A DNA stretch of 64,000 nt from Streptomyces avicenniae (GCF_000719135.1 NZ_JOEK01000010.1:62001-126000); one strand, 5' to 3'. Counted from the stretch's first letter, positions 11,445 to 22,439 are shown. A program made the numbers and translations. Notes: generated by a model not told the origin, from the sequence alone.

Positions 11445-11801
11445 TCAGATCGGCGGCTGGTGCAGGCCGAAGCGTGACCCCTGGTCGTCCCGGCACAGGA
11501 CGAAGCGGCCGAACCGTGCCTGCGTGCCGGGATCGCCGTCGAGCGCCGTGCTGTCCACGGAGCCGCCGAGCGTCTGCACCTTCGTCAGCGCCGCGTCCAT
11601 GTTCTCGACGAGGAAGAAGACGACCGGCCGCGCGCCCTGGTCCCCGCCGTGGAGCCCGCCGGGCACCCCGAGCCCCGAGATCATCACGCCGTCCTGCGCG
11701 GGGCCGGGCGCGAAGCTCCACCCGAAGAGCCCCGCGTAGAACGTACGGGCCAGCGTGACGTCCGCCACGCCCAGCTCGACGAACGCGACCTCACCAGGCA
11801 T
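11445..11801 (-). CDS. VOC (glyoxalase/bleomycin-resistance fold) protein
   Basis: The protein has 118 residues, with a tandem beta-alpha-beta-beta-beta layout: FVELGVADVTLARTFYAGLF at the start, and the second half beginning near PVVFFLVENMDAALTKV. These metal-binding or ligand-binding domains occur in lyases, dioxygenases and antibiotic-binding proteins. No substrate can be assigned. ATG 11801 has GAGAGGAA upstream, and an alternative ATG lies six codons earlier. The gene stands alone, with 230 bp between it and the polyprenyl synthase start. Confidence 0.75.
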   Translation of the reverse strand: MPGEVAFVELGVADVTLARTFYAGLFGWSFAPGPAQDGVMISGLGVPGGLHGGDQGARPVVFFLVENMDAALTKVQTLGGSVDSTALDGDPGTQARFGRFVLCRDDQGSRFGLHQPPI

Positions 11802-11899
11802 GCGAAGGTTCCTCTCCACCGACGGCTGCGCGGACCTGAGTCACCATAACCAGCGGCACGTCCACCGGTCCGCGGCGCGCGCGGCGGGCCGCGGGCCGA

Positions 11900-12490
11900 T
11901 CAGCCCGGGGGCGTCGGAGGCAGGGGGAGCGGCAGGGCGGGGAGACCGTCGAGGCTGGTGGCGATGTGGTCCTTGCCCTGGAAGTACGCGTCCAGGGTCT
12001 CGTCCGTCTCCCGGGAGAAGCGCGAGGCGTGCAGGGGACGGTCGGTCTCGTACGTCATGAAGGGGACGGCGAAGCCGCAGGAGTCGCGGATCAGTTCGGC
12101 GGTGACCACGATGATGGCGCGCAGGCCGTGGTCGGCCGGGTCGATGCCGGAGAAGTGCTTGAGCAGGTCGGCCCAGCGGGGGTCGTCGCGGAACACCGGT
12201 TCGCCGGTGCCGTGCACGCGGACGATGGTGGGCGGTCCCTCGAAGGCGCACCACATGAGGGTGATCCGCCCGTTCTCGCGGAGATGGGCGATGGTCTCGG
12301 CGTTGCTGCCCGCGAAGTCGAGGTACGCGAGCGTCAGGTCGTCCAGGACGGCGAGCGAGCCCGTCAGGCCCTTGGGCGACAGGTTGACCGTGCCGCCGCC
12401 GTCCAGCGGTGCGGTGGCCGTGAAGAAGATGCGCTGTGCCTCGATGAAGCTGCGGAGCCTGCCGGATATGCCCTCGTAGGTCTTCCCCAT
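11900..12490 (-). CDS. pyridoxamine 5'-phosphate oxidase-like flavin/F420-type protein
   Basis: The protein has 196 residues with the split-barrel fold of the PNPOx family. IFFTATAPLDGGGTVNLSPKG, LAYLDFAGSNAETIAHLREN and ITLMWCAFEGPP are the typical strands around the flavin site. Family members are FMN- or F420-dependent reductases or haem-utilisation proteins. I cannot tell which. The start is ATG 12490. A CATAAT -10-like box lies only a few bases upstream on the minus strand, suggesting a leaderless or very short-leader transcript. The promoter region is shared with the divergent argG remnant. Confidence 0.75.
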   Translation of the reverse strand: MGKTYEGISGRLRSFIEAQRIFFTATAPLDGGGTVNLSPKGLTGSLAVLDDLTLAYLDFAGSNAETIAHLRENGRITLMWCAFEGPPTIVRVHGTGEPVFRDDPRWADLLKHFSGIDPADHGLRAIIVVTAELIRDSCGFAVPFMTYETDRPLHASRFSRETDETLDAYFQGKDHIATSLDGLPALPLPLPPTPPG

Positions 12491-12520
12491 GAGGCGATTA
12501 TGCCCGCACACCGGTCCGGA

Positions 12521-12556
12521 TTGACGAATCATGCGGACTCCTGCATACTTATTCGC
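12521..12556 (+). promoter_or_regulatory. promoter and ARG box upstream of the argG remnant and argH
   Basis: TTGACG (12521-12526) and CATACT (12544-12549) are exactly 17 bp apart. The -10 lies inside TGCATACTTATTCGC (12542-12556), which resembles the ARG box at argC (TGCATAAAACTG). The region is well kept although the gene behind it is destroyed. It probably now drives argH. Confidence 0.65.
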
Positions 12557-12586
12557 GACAGTGCATGGATGCCGAGGAGACAGCCC

Positions 12587-14297
<1,711 letters not shown>

Positions 14298-14317
14298 GCC
14301 GACCCGGGCGGCCTGTG

Positions 14318-15322
14318 TCACTCCACGGGGTAGCGCAGGCCGATCCGGTCGCGGACGGCGTCCAGGGTCCGCATCACGGCCAGCGAGCCGTCGAGCGGCA
14401 CCAGCGGCGACTCCGTCTCGCCCGCCCGCAGGCAGCGTGCCACCTCGGCCGCCTCGTGGACGAACGAGTCGGCCGGGCCCGTCCCGGTGAACTCCTCCGG
14501 GTCGCGGCCCTCCCGGTGCAGCGTGAAATGCCGGGGGTGGAAGAACCCGCGGGAGAAGGTGATGCGCCCCGCGGACCCCGTCACGACGGCCGTCCGCGCA
14601 GTGTCCGCGATCAGCGAGCACGTCAGCGCGGCCATGGGCCCCGACGGGTAGCCGAGCAGCACCCCCGTGTGGGTGTCCACGCCGCCGCGCAGCCGCGCCC
14701 AGGCGGTGATCTCAGAGGGCTCGCCGAGCAGGAGCTGCGCGAACGCGACCGGGTACACGCCGAGGTCGAGCAGCGCCCCGCCGCCGAGCGACGGATCGAG
14801 CAGCCGGTGCGACGGGTCGGGCGGCAGGTCCACACCGAAGTCCGCGTGGACCGCGCGTACCTCGCCGATGGCGCCCTCGCGCACCAGCTCGGTCATCCGC
14901 CGGACGGCCGGGTTGCAGTACATCCACATCGCTTCCATCAGGAAGACGCCGCGGTCCCGCGCCACGGTGACCAGCGACTCGGCCTGCGCCGCGTCGAGGG
15001 TGAACGGCTTCTCGCACAGCACCGGCCTGCCCGCGTCGAGGCACAGCCGCGCCGCGTCGTGGTGGGCGCTGTGCGGCGTGGCCACGTACGCCACGTCCAC
15101 GGCCGGGTCGGCGGCCAGTTCCGCCCAGCTGCCGTACGCCGCCGGAATGTCGTGCTCGGCGGCGAAGGCGGCGGCCTTCTCCCTGGTCCGCGAGGCCACG
15201 GCCACCACCTCGGCGTCCGGTTCGTCCGCCAGATCACGCGCGAACTTCGCCGCGATCCCTCCCGTCGCGATGACGCCCCATCGCACCGGACGCCCCGTCA
15301 GATCCCCGGTTCCGCCGTTCAC
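14318..15322 (-). CDS. Gfo/Idh/MocA-family NAD(P)-dependent oxidoreductase
   Basis: The protein has 334 residues. The N-terminal Rossmann domain carries WGVIATGGIAAKFARDL. The family motif CEKPF is present as VLCEKPFTLDAAQAE. The C-terminal alpha/beta domain follows, with MEAMWMYCNPAVRR and the GGGALLDLGVYPV block. Such enzymes oxidise or reduce sugars, inositols and trans-dihydrodiols. No substrate can be inferred. The start is GTG 15322 with GAAGGAGAG upstream. It converges with argH (20-bp gap) and is divergent from the DUF4132 operon, with a 105-bp shared promoter region. Confidence 0.88.
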   Translation of the reverse strand: MNGGTGDLTGRPVRWGVIATGGIAAKFARDLADEPDAEVVAVASRTREKAAAFAAEHDIPAAYGSWAELAADPAVDVAYVATPHSAHHDAARLCLDAGRPVLCEKPFTLDAAQAESLVTVARDRGVFLMEAMWMYCNPAVRRMTELVREGAIGEVRAVHADFGVDLPPDPSHRLLDPSLGGGALLDLGVYPVAFAQLLLGEPSEITAWARLRGGVDTHTGVLLGYPSGPMAALTCSLIADTARTAVVTGSAGRITFSRGFFHPRHFTLHREGRDPEEFTGTGPADSFVHEAAEVARCLRAGETESPLVPLDGSLAVMRTLDAVRDRIGLRYPVE

Positions 15323-15364
15323 ACGCTCTCCTTCGCACGGCCCCCTGATGGTCCGTGGTGCTGA

Positions 15365-15387
15365 TTGTCAGTGGGTGCTCCTACAGT
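15365..15387 (+). promoter_or_regulatory. RecA-NDp / PafBC-type DNA-damage promoter of the MoxR-VWA operon
   Basis: TTGTCAGTG (15365-15373), eight bases, then TACAGT (15382-15387) match TTGTCRGTG-N8-TANNNT, the RecA-independent DNA-damage promoter of mycobacteria that is activated by PafBC. The -10 element is 40 bp upstream of the start codon. The same arrangement stands before ruvC at 62005-62027. Confidence 0.75.
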
Positions 15388-15427
15388 CTCGATCATCGTA
15401 AGGAAACGCGATCACCAGGAGTCACTG

Positions 15428-16282
15428 ATGGGGTGGATCAGCGCGGGCGACTACGACGTCGCCCTCGATGACGGGGGCAGGGTCATCTGCCGCAACAAGG
15501 CGGGACGCCGCTTGAAGTCCGTGCCGGGCAAGCTCGCCGACGACCCGGCCGTCGTCCAGCTCCGCCAGCTGACCGAGTGGCTCGCGCGCCACGAGCGCGA
15601 GTGCGTCGCGACCGTGGAGCGCTGGATGATCCGCTCCCTGCCGGTCCCCACCGACGTGCTGGTCCGCGTCTGGCCCGACCCGGCCTGGCAGGCGGCGCTG
15701 CGCGACCTGGTCGTCACCGACCCGTCGGGGAGCGTCGCCGGGTTCCTGCGCGGCGCCGACGCGGAGCGCGGCGTCGGCCTCGTGGACCTCGACGGCGACA
15801 CGGTGCGCACCACGGCGTCCGTCCTCCACATCCCGCACCCCGTCCTCCTCGACGACCTGGAGGAGCTGCGGGAGTTCGCCACCGAGCTGGACCTGCGCCA
15901 GGGCATCGGTCAGCTCCACCGTGAGGTGTGGCACCGCGAGGAGACCAGCCCGGACGCCACGGCCGTCACCACCTACGCGGGCGGCCGGTACGCACAGCTG
16001 CGGTTCCTCACCGGCCGCGCCGTCTCGCTCGGCTACCGGGTGCGCGGCGGCCAGGCCGTCTGCGCCGTCCACGAGGACGGCCGCACCCTGGAGGCCCGCG
16101 TCTGGCTGGGCGACTTCGACGGCTGGTCCGAGACCGAGACCGGCGCGCTGACCTGGAACACCACGGACGGCACCCGCGTACGCCCCGCCGAGACCGGGCC
16201 GGTCGCCTGGTCGGAAGGCATGCGGATGGCCGCCGCCCTGTACGCCGGCCGGGACACGGAGACCACGGAGGACGCACGATGA
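15428..16282 (+). CDS. DUF4132 domain protein (first gene of MoxR-VWA operon)
   Basis: The protein has 284 residues. The N-terminus (WISAGDYDVALDDGGRVICR, then GRRLKSVPGKL) and the core (GFLRGADAERGVGLVDLDGD, IPHPVLLDDLEELREFATEL, GIGQLHREVW) are the DUF4132 pattern. In E. coli this domain forms the C-terminal part of MolR/YehI. Here it is a stand-alone protein. No catalytic motif is evident and I know no biochemical function. ATG 15428 has AGGAG 7 nt upstream. Its stop overlaps the next gene (ATGA). It sits behind a predicted DNA-damage promoter. Confidence 0.85.
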   Translation: MGWISAGDYDVALDDGGRVICRNKAGRRLKSVPGKLADDPAVVQLRQLTEWLARHERECVATVERWMIRSLPVPTDVLVRVWPDPAWQAALRDLVVTDPSGSVAGFLRGADAERGVGLVDLDGDTVRTTASVLHIPHPVLLDDLEELREFATELDLRQGIGQLHREVWHREETSPDATAVTTYAGGRYAQLRFLTGRAVSLGYRVRGGQAVCAVHEDGRTLEARVWLGDFDGWSETETGALTWNTTDGTRVRPAETGPVAWSEGMRMAAALYAGRDTETTEDAR

Positions 16283-19200
16283 GCACCACCCCTTCCCTCG
16301 ACGCCGGAGCGATCCTCCCCCCGGACACGCCGGACGCCACGGACGGCGCCGCGGGCGGCACGGGCAACGCGGACGCCCTCACCGCCCGCACCTACCGTCA
16401 CCCCGCGCTGGAGGAGCGCGCCGTGGTCCGCCTCGTCGCGGAGACCCTCGGCGAGGCCGAGGACCTGGCGCTCGGCTACCTCGGGCTCGCCCGCGACCCC
16501 GACACCCCCCTCGTCGGCCGGGTCAGGCGCGAGACGCTCGGCTTCCCCGCCTGGGCCCTCGTCAACGACCCGGCCAACGGCCACCACGCCCTCGCCCTCG
16601 TCCAGGACATCGAGCGTCTGTCCCGCATGGCCGCCGCCCGCGCCGGGGCCGCCAAGGACGCCTTCGAGGCGCTGGGCGACCAACTCGGCAGGTCCGCGCC
16701 GCACTTCCTGCCGACGTTCTACGAACAGGCCGCGCGCGTCTTCCTCGGCCACGACAACACCCGCTACGCCGCGACGTTCTTCGGCAAGGCGCGCGCCGCC
16801 GAGCGCATGCACGGCCTGGAGGTGGACGAGGAGCGGCACCGCGCCGTCTTCCTGGAGTTCGCCTACGCGGGCGCCCTCACCGTCAGCGCGCTCAAGGAGC
16901 ACGTGCGGGACCTCGTGCAGCGCCTCGACCCCACCGAGGCGTGGGAGCAGTTCCGCCGCCTCACCGTCGAGCGCTGCGCCGCCGGGCTGCCGCCCTACTC
17001 CTCGCTGCCGGGGGACGTCCGCAAGCTGCTGCGCGCGACGGGCCTCGACGTCGCGGCGGAGGAACGCGCCCTGCTCGGCGAACTGCTCGCGTCCCCCGCC
17101 ATCGACTGGGCCCCGCGCACCTTCTGGACCGGCTACCACGACCACCTCGCCGCCCTCGCGGCCGAACAGCCGGAGATCCGCGCCCGGTTCCTCACCATCA
17201 CGCCGTCCGGCCTGGCCTCGGGCGAGGAACTGGGCGACGACGTCTGGCTCGCCCTCCTCGCCGCCACCGGCGCCGACGCCCTGCTCACCGGCGACGCCCC
17301 GGCCTCCGGCACCGCCGCGGCCGACGACCCCGCCGACAGCCCGGCGGACTGGCTCGGCCGCTGGGCCAAGCACCTCAGCTCCGGGTGGCGCTCCCCGCGC
17401 CGCTCCGCGCGCACCTACGCCCTCGTCCGCCGCATGGCGCCCCGGCTCCGCGCCGACGGCCGCCGCGTCGTCGTGTGCAACGGCCGCCGATGGGGCGCCG
17501 GTGTGGACCTCGAACTCCTCGACGTCTGCCTCACGGAGGGCATACCGGTCGCCGACCCGCCGCAGGACCTGAACCTGTCGCTCGACGGATGGTTCGACGC
17601 CCCGGCCGACGAACGGCGCGACCTCACCGCCGTCGTCGCCGACAGCCGATTCGTGTCCCTGCTGCGGGAGGCGGTCGGTCAGACGGGCCGCGACCACCGC
17701 AGCGATCGGCAGAAGATCGTGGCCGCGCACCCCGTGCTCCGTGAGCTCCTGCGGGACTGGCTCGGCGCCGCGGCGGAGACCTTCCTCGCGGCCCGCGGGC
17801 TGCCGTCCGCCCGCAAGGCCATCGACACCCTGCTGCCGTTCGCGCCGGTGGCCGCCGACGTCGCGCCCGACGTCACCGCCGCGCTGGCCGCCCACGACCT
17901 CGCCCCCCTCGTCACCGCCACGCTGCGGACCGGCATCGTGGACGAACTGGGCTGGCCCGCCCTGGAAGAGGCCCTGCGCCTCTTCCCCGAGGCCGACTTC
18001 GGCAGGGGAGCCAAGAGCCTGGTCGTCTGCGAGGCGTGGCCCGCCCTCGTGGTCGGCAACGTCCTCAAGGCCGTCGTGGTCGGCCCCGACCGCATCCTGT
18101 TGGAGCACGACGTCCGCATCCCTGACCAGCTGAGCTGGGAACAGCCGTCCTTCCACTGGACCGACGGCGAACTGCTCGTCACCTGGTGGCACGACGGCGC
18201 CCAGCGCGCCTACTGGTCGGCGCGCCCCACCGAGATCTTCGAACTGACCGCCGGGAACGCACGGAACAGCGGCTCGGACGTCTCCCTGCCCCTCCCGGAC
18301 GGCGGGCGCACCACCGGCGGCCGTCCGTTCCGCGCGGGCGACACCGCGATGGGGGCGCAGCGCCGGGTCGCCGGTGACGGCACGGGCTTCTGGCGGCTGG
18401 AGCACCACGACGGCGCACCCGCCACCTGGCACGAGTTCGACCCGGCCACCGGCGAAGGCGGCCGCGCGTCCCTGCCCGCGTTCTTCGCCCAGGGCATCGC
18501 CGAAGGCGGCAGCCTCCACCCCGACCTCTGCTCACTGATGCCGTTGGCGCCGGGGTACGAGCACACGCCGCTCGGCACGGACGGCCGCCTCCTCGGCGCC
18601 TGGGTACGCAGGGACGAGGACGCCCCGACCCTGACCGCAGGGAGCGTTGACGGCCGCACCGCCACCGTCGGCGGCGCGCCCACCGGCCGCTCCCAGCACC
18701 CCCGCGTCCTGCCCGTCGGCCGCCTGGGCCTGCCGGGCGACGCGTCCCCCGTGCTCCTCGCGGGAGCGACCGCCGGTCTGGCGCCCGACGGCGCCGACCT
18801 CTCGCGCGACATCACGGCCACATTCGAACCGGCCAAGAAGGGCGGCCAGTTCGCCGCCGGGACGCCGCTGGTGCCCCCGCTGACCTTCTGGCACGCCCTG
18901 CTGCCCAGGGACGAGGCCGGTTCCGGCGTCCTGCGCGCCATGACGGACGAGACGGCCCGGCGGCTGGTGTCGGCCGTCTCCGCCGCGGGCGACGAGCAGG
19001 ACCGTCTGCTGCGCGAAGCCGCCGAGGCCGGGCGTGAACGCCCCGCCGAGGAGAGCGCCGCCGCACGCGCCGTCGCGCTGGACTCCGCCGTCACCTCCGT
19101 GCTCGCCGGGGTGAGCGACCCCGCGCTGCGCAAGGGCCTCGCGGGGATCGCCGCCTTCGCCGAACGGCTGGACGCCTCGGTGAAGCGGCTCGTCAGCCCG

Positions 19201-21258
19201 GCGCCCGACGGCCCCGGCACCAGGGTCGCGTCGATGTTCGAGGACCACGAGCCGCCGCACGGCACCAACGCGACGCTCCACGCCGCCCTCGCCGGGCTGT
19301 CCACACCGGGCGGGTACTGGACCAGTGGCTCCTGGTCCGTCATCCAGCAGATCCTGGCCACCTCGCACATCCTGGCGGGCAAGCCGACCACCGGGAAGCC
19401 GTTGCCCGCGCGCCTGCTCGCCGAGACGCTGCCCGGCGGCTGGACCACCGACGCCGCCACGGCACCGGCCGGGAGCCACGACTGGCCCGGGACGCTCGCC
19501 CACCTCCCCGCGCTCGCCTACCGCGCCACCACCGCCACGCTCCCGGACGAGGAGCGCGAAGCCCTCCTGCTGCTGTTGACCGCGTTCGCGGACGGCCCGC
19601 TCAGCGGCGACAGCCCGCTCCGCGTCGTCGAGCTGACCACCCCAGGCACCACCCACACACGCGGCGGCCAGGTCCTGCGCCACGGCGAGCGCACCGTCGT
19701 CGTCCTCGGCACGCGCACCGTGAACCGGGCACAGAACAGGACGACCTGGTTCGCGCTCGACCACGACCCCGCCGCCGCCTTCGGCGCCGTGGCCCACTTC
19801 ACGGTCGGCGCGGAGCAGATCCTGCCCGCCAGGCCGTCCGGGGAGTGGCTCGGCGAGATCGTGCGGCTGATCCGGCGCAACGGCCCCGCGCCGTGGGACC
19901 CCGAGGCCGCGACGCGGCTCGCCGGGGCCACCGGCCTCGGCCCGGCCCAGGCGGCGCTGCTCCTCGCCGCCCTGCCCGCCGAGACCCCGGCGCCCCTGCT
20001 CGCGGTCCTCGGCACCAAGGCGGGCGTCACCGGCGTGGCGGCGCAGCTCCTCCAGGCGCTCCCCGCCGAGGCACCCGGGGAGGTCGTGGCCGCCCTGCTG
20101 CCCGAACGGGCCGAGGACCTGTGGCGGACCGGCGCGGACACGGACGCCGCGGCCCGCGTCTGGCGCACCCGCCTCGGCGACCGGCACCTCGTGCCCGAGG
20201 ACGTCGCGCTGGAGATGCGGCTCAACGCCACGGCCGCGGCCGTCCTCAACCCGACCCTCACCCGGTGGCTCAGCCGCACCACCCGTCAGACGCTGAACAC
20301 GCACAGCCGTCCCACGCCCGACGACCCCTCGGCGCTCCCCGCGTACGGCATCGTGCCCGTCGCCGTCGGCTCGCTCGCGGCACTCGCCTACGCCCTGCCC
20401 GACACCCACCCCGTACGGGCCGCCCTGCCCGGCGCCCTCGACGCGCTGCGCAACCGGCTCGCGGACCCCGGGCTCGTCATGGACATCGACATCGAGTGGA
20501 CCGAGAAGGGCGGTCCCACGGCGAAGCAGCTCCGCGAGATCCACGGCCTTCCCGAGGACGGCGGCGCGGGCACCGACGGGATGGTGCGCATCGGCGACGC
20601 CTTCGTCGCCTTCCCCTGGTACGGCTCCACGGAGGCGACCTGGCTGCGCCCGGCCGGAGTGAAGGGCCCCGACGACCCCGCGCTCGGGCTGATCGAGGGC
20701 ATCGTCGGCCCGCGCTGCCGCAGCCATCTCATCGCCCTGCGGGCGCTGCTGGGCGACGACCTGTCGCGCGCCGTGCGCGCGGGCACGGACGCCGCCGGGG
20801 AGGGGTACGCCCAGGACCCCGCCCGCAGCGTGCCCGGCCTCGTCGCCGAGGTCGCCGCCGCGCACGGACTCGGCGACGACGCCGCCGTCCTCTACCTGCA
20901 ACTGCTCGCCCTGCCCGACCCCACGGACCGCAACCGTGCCCGCTGGACGGGCTGGCGCCCCGCGCGCGCCAAGCGCGCCGCCGCCGAACTGGCCGAGACG
21001 CCGCTCGTCGTGACGGCGCAGCGCTCCCGCGCCGGACGCCGCCTCTTCCTCCCCGGCGGCTGGGCCGACCTCAAGGCCCCCGCCCTGCCGGTGGAGACGT
21101 GGAAGGGCGGTCTCTACCCCCTGCCCGCGACGGCGCGCGCCGTCCCGCACATCCCCGTCGCCGAGCTGTTCCACCGCGCCTGGCAGCGCGTGGGCGACGG
21201 CGACGCCCCCGCCTACGAAGAACTCGTCACCCGCGCCACCAGGAAGGCCCGCCGATGA
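16279..21258 (+). CDS. 1659-residue protein of unknown function in the MoxR-VWA operon
   Basis: This is the largest gene of the window. Residues 1 to about 600 are mostly helical and Ala/Leu/Glu-rich, with repeated Trp-containing segments (TFWTGYHDHLAALA, DWLGRWAKHLSSGWRS). Residues from about 600 to 870 look beta-rich and Trp/Gly-rich (WTDGELLVTWWHDGAQRAYW, GFWRLEHHDGAPATWHEF) and could be propeller-like repeats. The C-terminal half returns to helical, with AEQILPARPSGEWLGEIVRL and a WTEKGGPTAKQLREIHGL segment. I recognise no enzymatic motif, membrane segment or nucleotide-binding loop. Both ends overlap neighbours by 4 bp, so it is translated with the DUF4132 protein and the MoxR ATPase. 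It may be a scaffold or the partner recognised by the ATPase, but that is inference. Confidence 0.8.
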   Translation: MSTTPSLDAGAILPPDTPDATDGAAGGTGNADALTARTYRHPALEERAVVRLVAETLGEAEDLALGYLGLARDPDTPLVGRVRRETLGFPAWALVNDPANGHHALALVQDIERLSRMAAARAGAAKDAFEALGDQLGRSAPHFLPTFYEQAARVFLGHDNTRYAATFFGKARAAERMHGLEVDEERHRAVFLEFAYAGALTVSALKEHVRDLVQRLDPTEAWEQFRRLTVERCAAGLPPYSSLPGDVRKLLRATGLDVAAEERALLGELLASPAIDWAPRTFWTGYHDHLAALAAEQPEIRARFLTITPSGLASGEELGDDVWLALLAATGADALLTGDAPASGTAAADDPADSPADWLGRWAKHLSSGWRSPRRSARTYALVRRMAPRLRADGRRVVVCNGRRWGAGVDLELLDVCLTEGIPVADPPQDLNLSLDGWFDAPADERRDLTAVVADSRFVSLLREAVGQTGRDHRSDRQKIVAAHPVLRELLRDWLGAAAETFLAARGLPSARKAIDTLLPFAPVAADVAPDVTAALAAHDLAPLVTATLRTGIVDELGWPALEEALRLFPEADFGRGAKSLVVCEAWPALVVGNVLKAVVVGPDRILLEHDVRIPDQLSWEQPSFHWTDGELLVTWWHDGAQRAYWSARPTEIFELTAGNARNSGSDVSLPLPDGGRTTGGRPFRAGDTAMGAQRRVAGDGTGFWRLEHHDGAPATWHEFDPATGEGGRASLPAFFAQGIAEGGSLHPDLCSLMPLAPGYEHTPLGTDGRLLGAWVRRDEDAPTLTAGSVDGRTATVGGAPTGRSQHPRVLPVGRLGLPGDASPVLLAGATAGLAPDGADLSRDITATFEPAKKGGQFAAGTPLVPPLTFWHALLPRDEAGSGVLRAMTDETARRLVSAVSAAGDEQDRLLREAAEAGRERPAEESAAARAVALDSAVTSVLAGVSDPALRKGLAGIAAFAERLDASVKRLVSPAPDGPGTRVASMFEDHEPPHGTNATLHAALAGLSTPGGYWTSGSWSVIQQILATSHILAGKPTTGKPLPARLLAETLPGGWTTDAATAPAGSHDWPGTLAHLPALAYRATTATLPDEEREALLLLLTAFADGPLSGDSPLRVVELTTPGTTHTRGGQVLRHGERTVVVLGTRTVNRAQNRTTWFALDHDPAAAFGAVAHFTVGAEQILPARPSGEWLGEIVRLIRRNGPAPWDPEAATRLAGATGLGPAQAALLLAALPAETPAPLLAVLGTKAGVTGVAAQLLQALPAEAPGEVVAALLPERAEDLWRTGADTDAAARVWRTRLGDRHLVPEDVALEMRLNATAAAVLNPTLTRWLSRTTRQTLNTHSRPTPDDPSALPAYGIVPVAVGSLAALAYALPDTHPVRAALPGALDALRNRLADPGLVMDIDIEWTEKGGPTAKQLREIHGLPEDGGAGTDGMVRIGDAFVAFPWYGSTEATWLRPAGVKGPDDPALGLIEGIVGPRCRSHLIALRALLGDDLSRAVRAGTDAAGEGYAQDPARSVPGLVAEVAAAHGLGDDAAVLYLQLLALPDPTDRNRARWTGWRPARAKRAAAELAETPLVVTAQRSRAGRRLFLPGGWADLKAPALPVETWKGGLYPLPATARAVPHIPVAELFHRAWQRVGDGDAPAYEELVTRATRKARR

Positions 21259-22433
21259 CCACCGCCCCTCACCCGGCCGCGACCGCCGCGGCCCGTCAGA
21301 TCACCCCGCCAGAGGAGCGCTACGCCGACGAACTCGCCTTCCTCGCCGCGTACGACACGGGCCCCCGCCCGCCCGGCTGGCGGCTCACGCCCCGCGCCGT
21401 CGTCACGTTCGTGATGGGCAGCGACGGCCGTACGCTCTCCCTGCCCGACCCGGCGGACGCCCCCGCGGGCACGGCGGCGCGCGCCGAGATCAGCGCCAAG
21501 TTCGTCGGGGACCGCGCCCTGGTCGAACGCTGCGTCATCACCCTGGCGGGCGAACGGGGCCTGCTGCTCGTCGGCGAGCCCGGCACCGCGAAGTCGATGC
21601 TGTCCGAACTGCTCGCCGCCGCCGTCTGCGGCACCAGCGGGCTCACCGTCCAGGGCACCGCGGGCACCACCGAGGACCAGCTCAAGTACGGCTGGAACTA
21701 CGCCCTGCTGCTCGCCCAGGGCCCCACGCGCGAAGCGCTCGTGCCGTCCCCCGTCCTCACGGCGATGACGACGGGCGCCGTCGCCCGCGTCGAGGAGATC
21801 ACCCGCTGCCTGCCCGAGGTGCAGGACGCCCTGGTGTCGCTGCTGTCCGAACGGCGCGTCGCCGTCCCCGAGCTGGCGGGGAGCGACCACGCCCAGCTCC
21901 ACGCCGCGGGCGGCTTCACCCTGATCGCCACGGCCAACCTCCGCGACAAGGGCGTCTCCGAGATGTCCGCCGCCCTCAAGCGCCGCTTCAACTTCGAGAC
22001 CATCGGCCCGATCGCCGACCCCGACGCCGAGACGCGGCTCGTACGCCGCCAGTCCCGCGCGGCCGTGGCGCGGTCAGGCGCCCCGTACCATGTGGACGAC
22101 GCCGTCCTCGAAGCGCTGGTCACGGCCTTCCGCGACCTGCGCGAGGGCCGCTCCGCCGAGGGCTGGGAGGTCGAGCGGCCCAGCACCGTCATGAGCACGG
22201 CCGAGGCGGTGTCCGTCGCCGGTTCCCTGGCGCTGGCCGCCGCCTACTTCCCCTCGGAACGCGACGTCCTCGGCCTGCTCCCCGGGCACCTGCTCGGCGT
22301 CGTCCGCAAGGACGAGCCCGCCGACGCCGCCCGCCTGCGCGGCTACTGGGACGCCGTCGTGCGGCGCCGCGCCGAACAGGGCGCCGCTACCTGGCGCACC
22401 CTGTGGGACCTGCGCCCCGTGCTGGAGGACTGA
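21255..22433 (+). CDS. MoxR-type AAA+ ATPase (YehL-like)
   Basis: The protein has 392 residues. Walker A is GEPGTAKS (about residues 107-114). Walker B is the variant VARVEEIT with E180-E181 in place of the usual Asp-Glu. Then LPEVQDALVSLLSERR and sensor-1 LIATAN follow, and ALKRRFNFE contains the arginine-finger region. The E-E Walker B with LPEVQDAL is what I know from YehL-type MoxR ATPases. MoxR proteins act as ATP-driven chaperones paired with VWA proteins. The next gene carries the VWA domain. The ATG overlaps the upstream stop (ATGA), and the next start is 6 bp past this stop. Confidence 0.9.
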   Translation: MTTAPHPAATAAARQITPPEERYADELAFLAAYDTGPRPPGWRLTPRAVVTFVMGSDGRTLSLPDPADAPAGTAARAEISAKFVGDRALVERCVITLAGERGLLLVGEPGTAKSMLSELLAAAVCGTSGLTVQGTAGTTEDQLKYGWNYALLLAQGPTREALVPSPVLTAMTTGAVARVEEITRCLPEVQDALVSLLSERRVAVPELAGSDHAQLHAAGGFTLIATANLRDKGVSEMSAALKRRFNFETIGPIADPDAETRLVRRQSRAAVARSGAPYHVDDAVLEALVTAFRDLREGRSAEGWEVERPSTVMSTAEAVSVAGSLALAAAYFPSERDVLGLLPGHLLGVVRKDEPADAARLRGYWDAVVRRRAEQGAATWRTLWDLRPVLED

Positions 22434-22439
22434 CCGGCC

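Noticed and set aside
16033..18519. Long open frame antisense to the 1659-residue protein
   Set aside because: Long antisense frames are a normal by-product of high third-position GC. The composition (Gly/Arg/Val-rich) and lack of an RBS mark it as a shadow. The same holds for the antisense frames over the DUF5682-VWA, SWIM and cobT genes.
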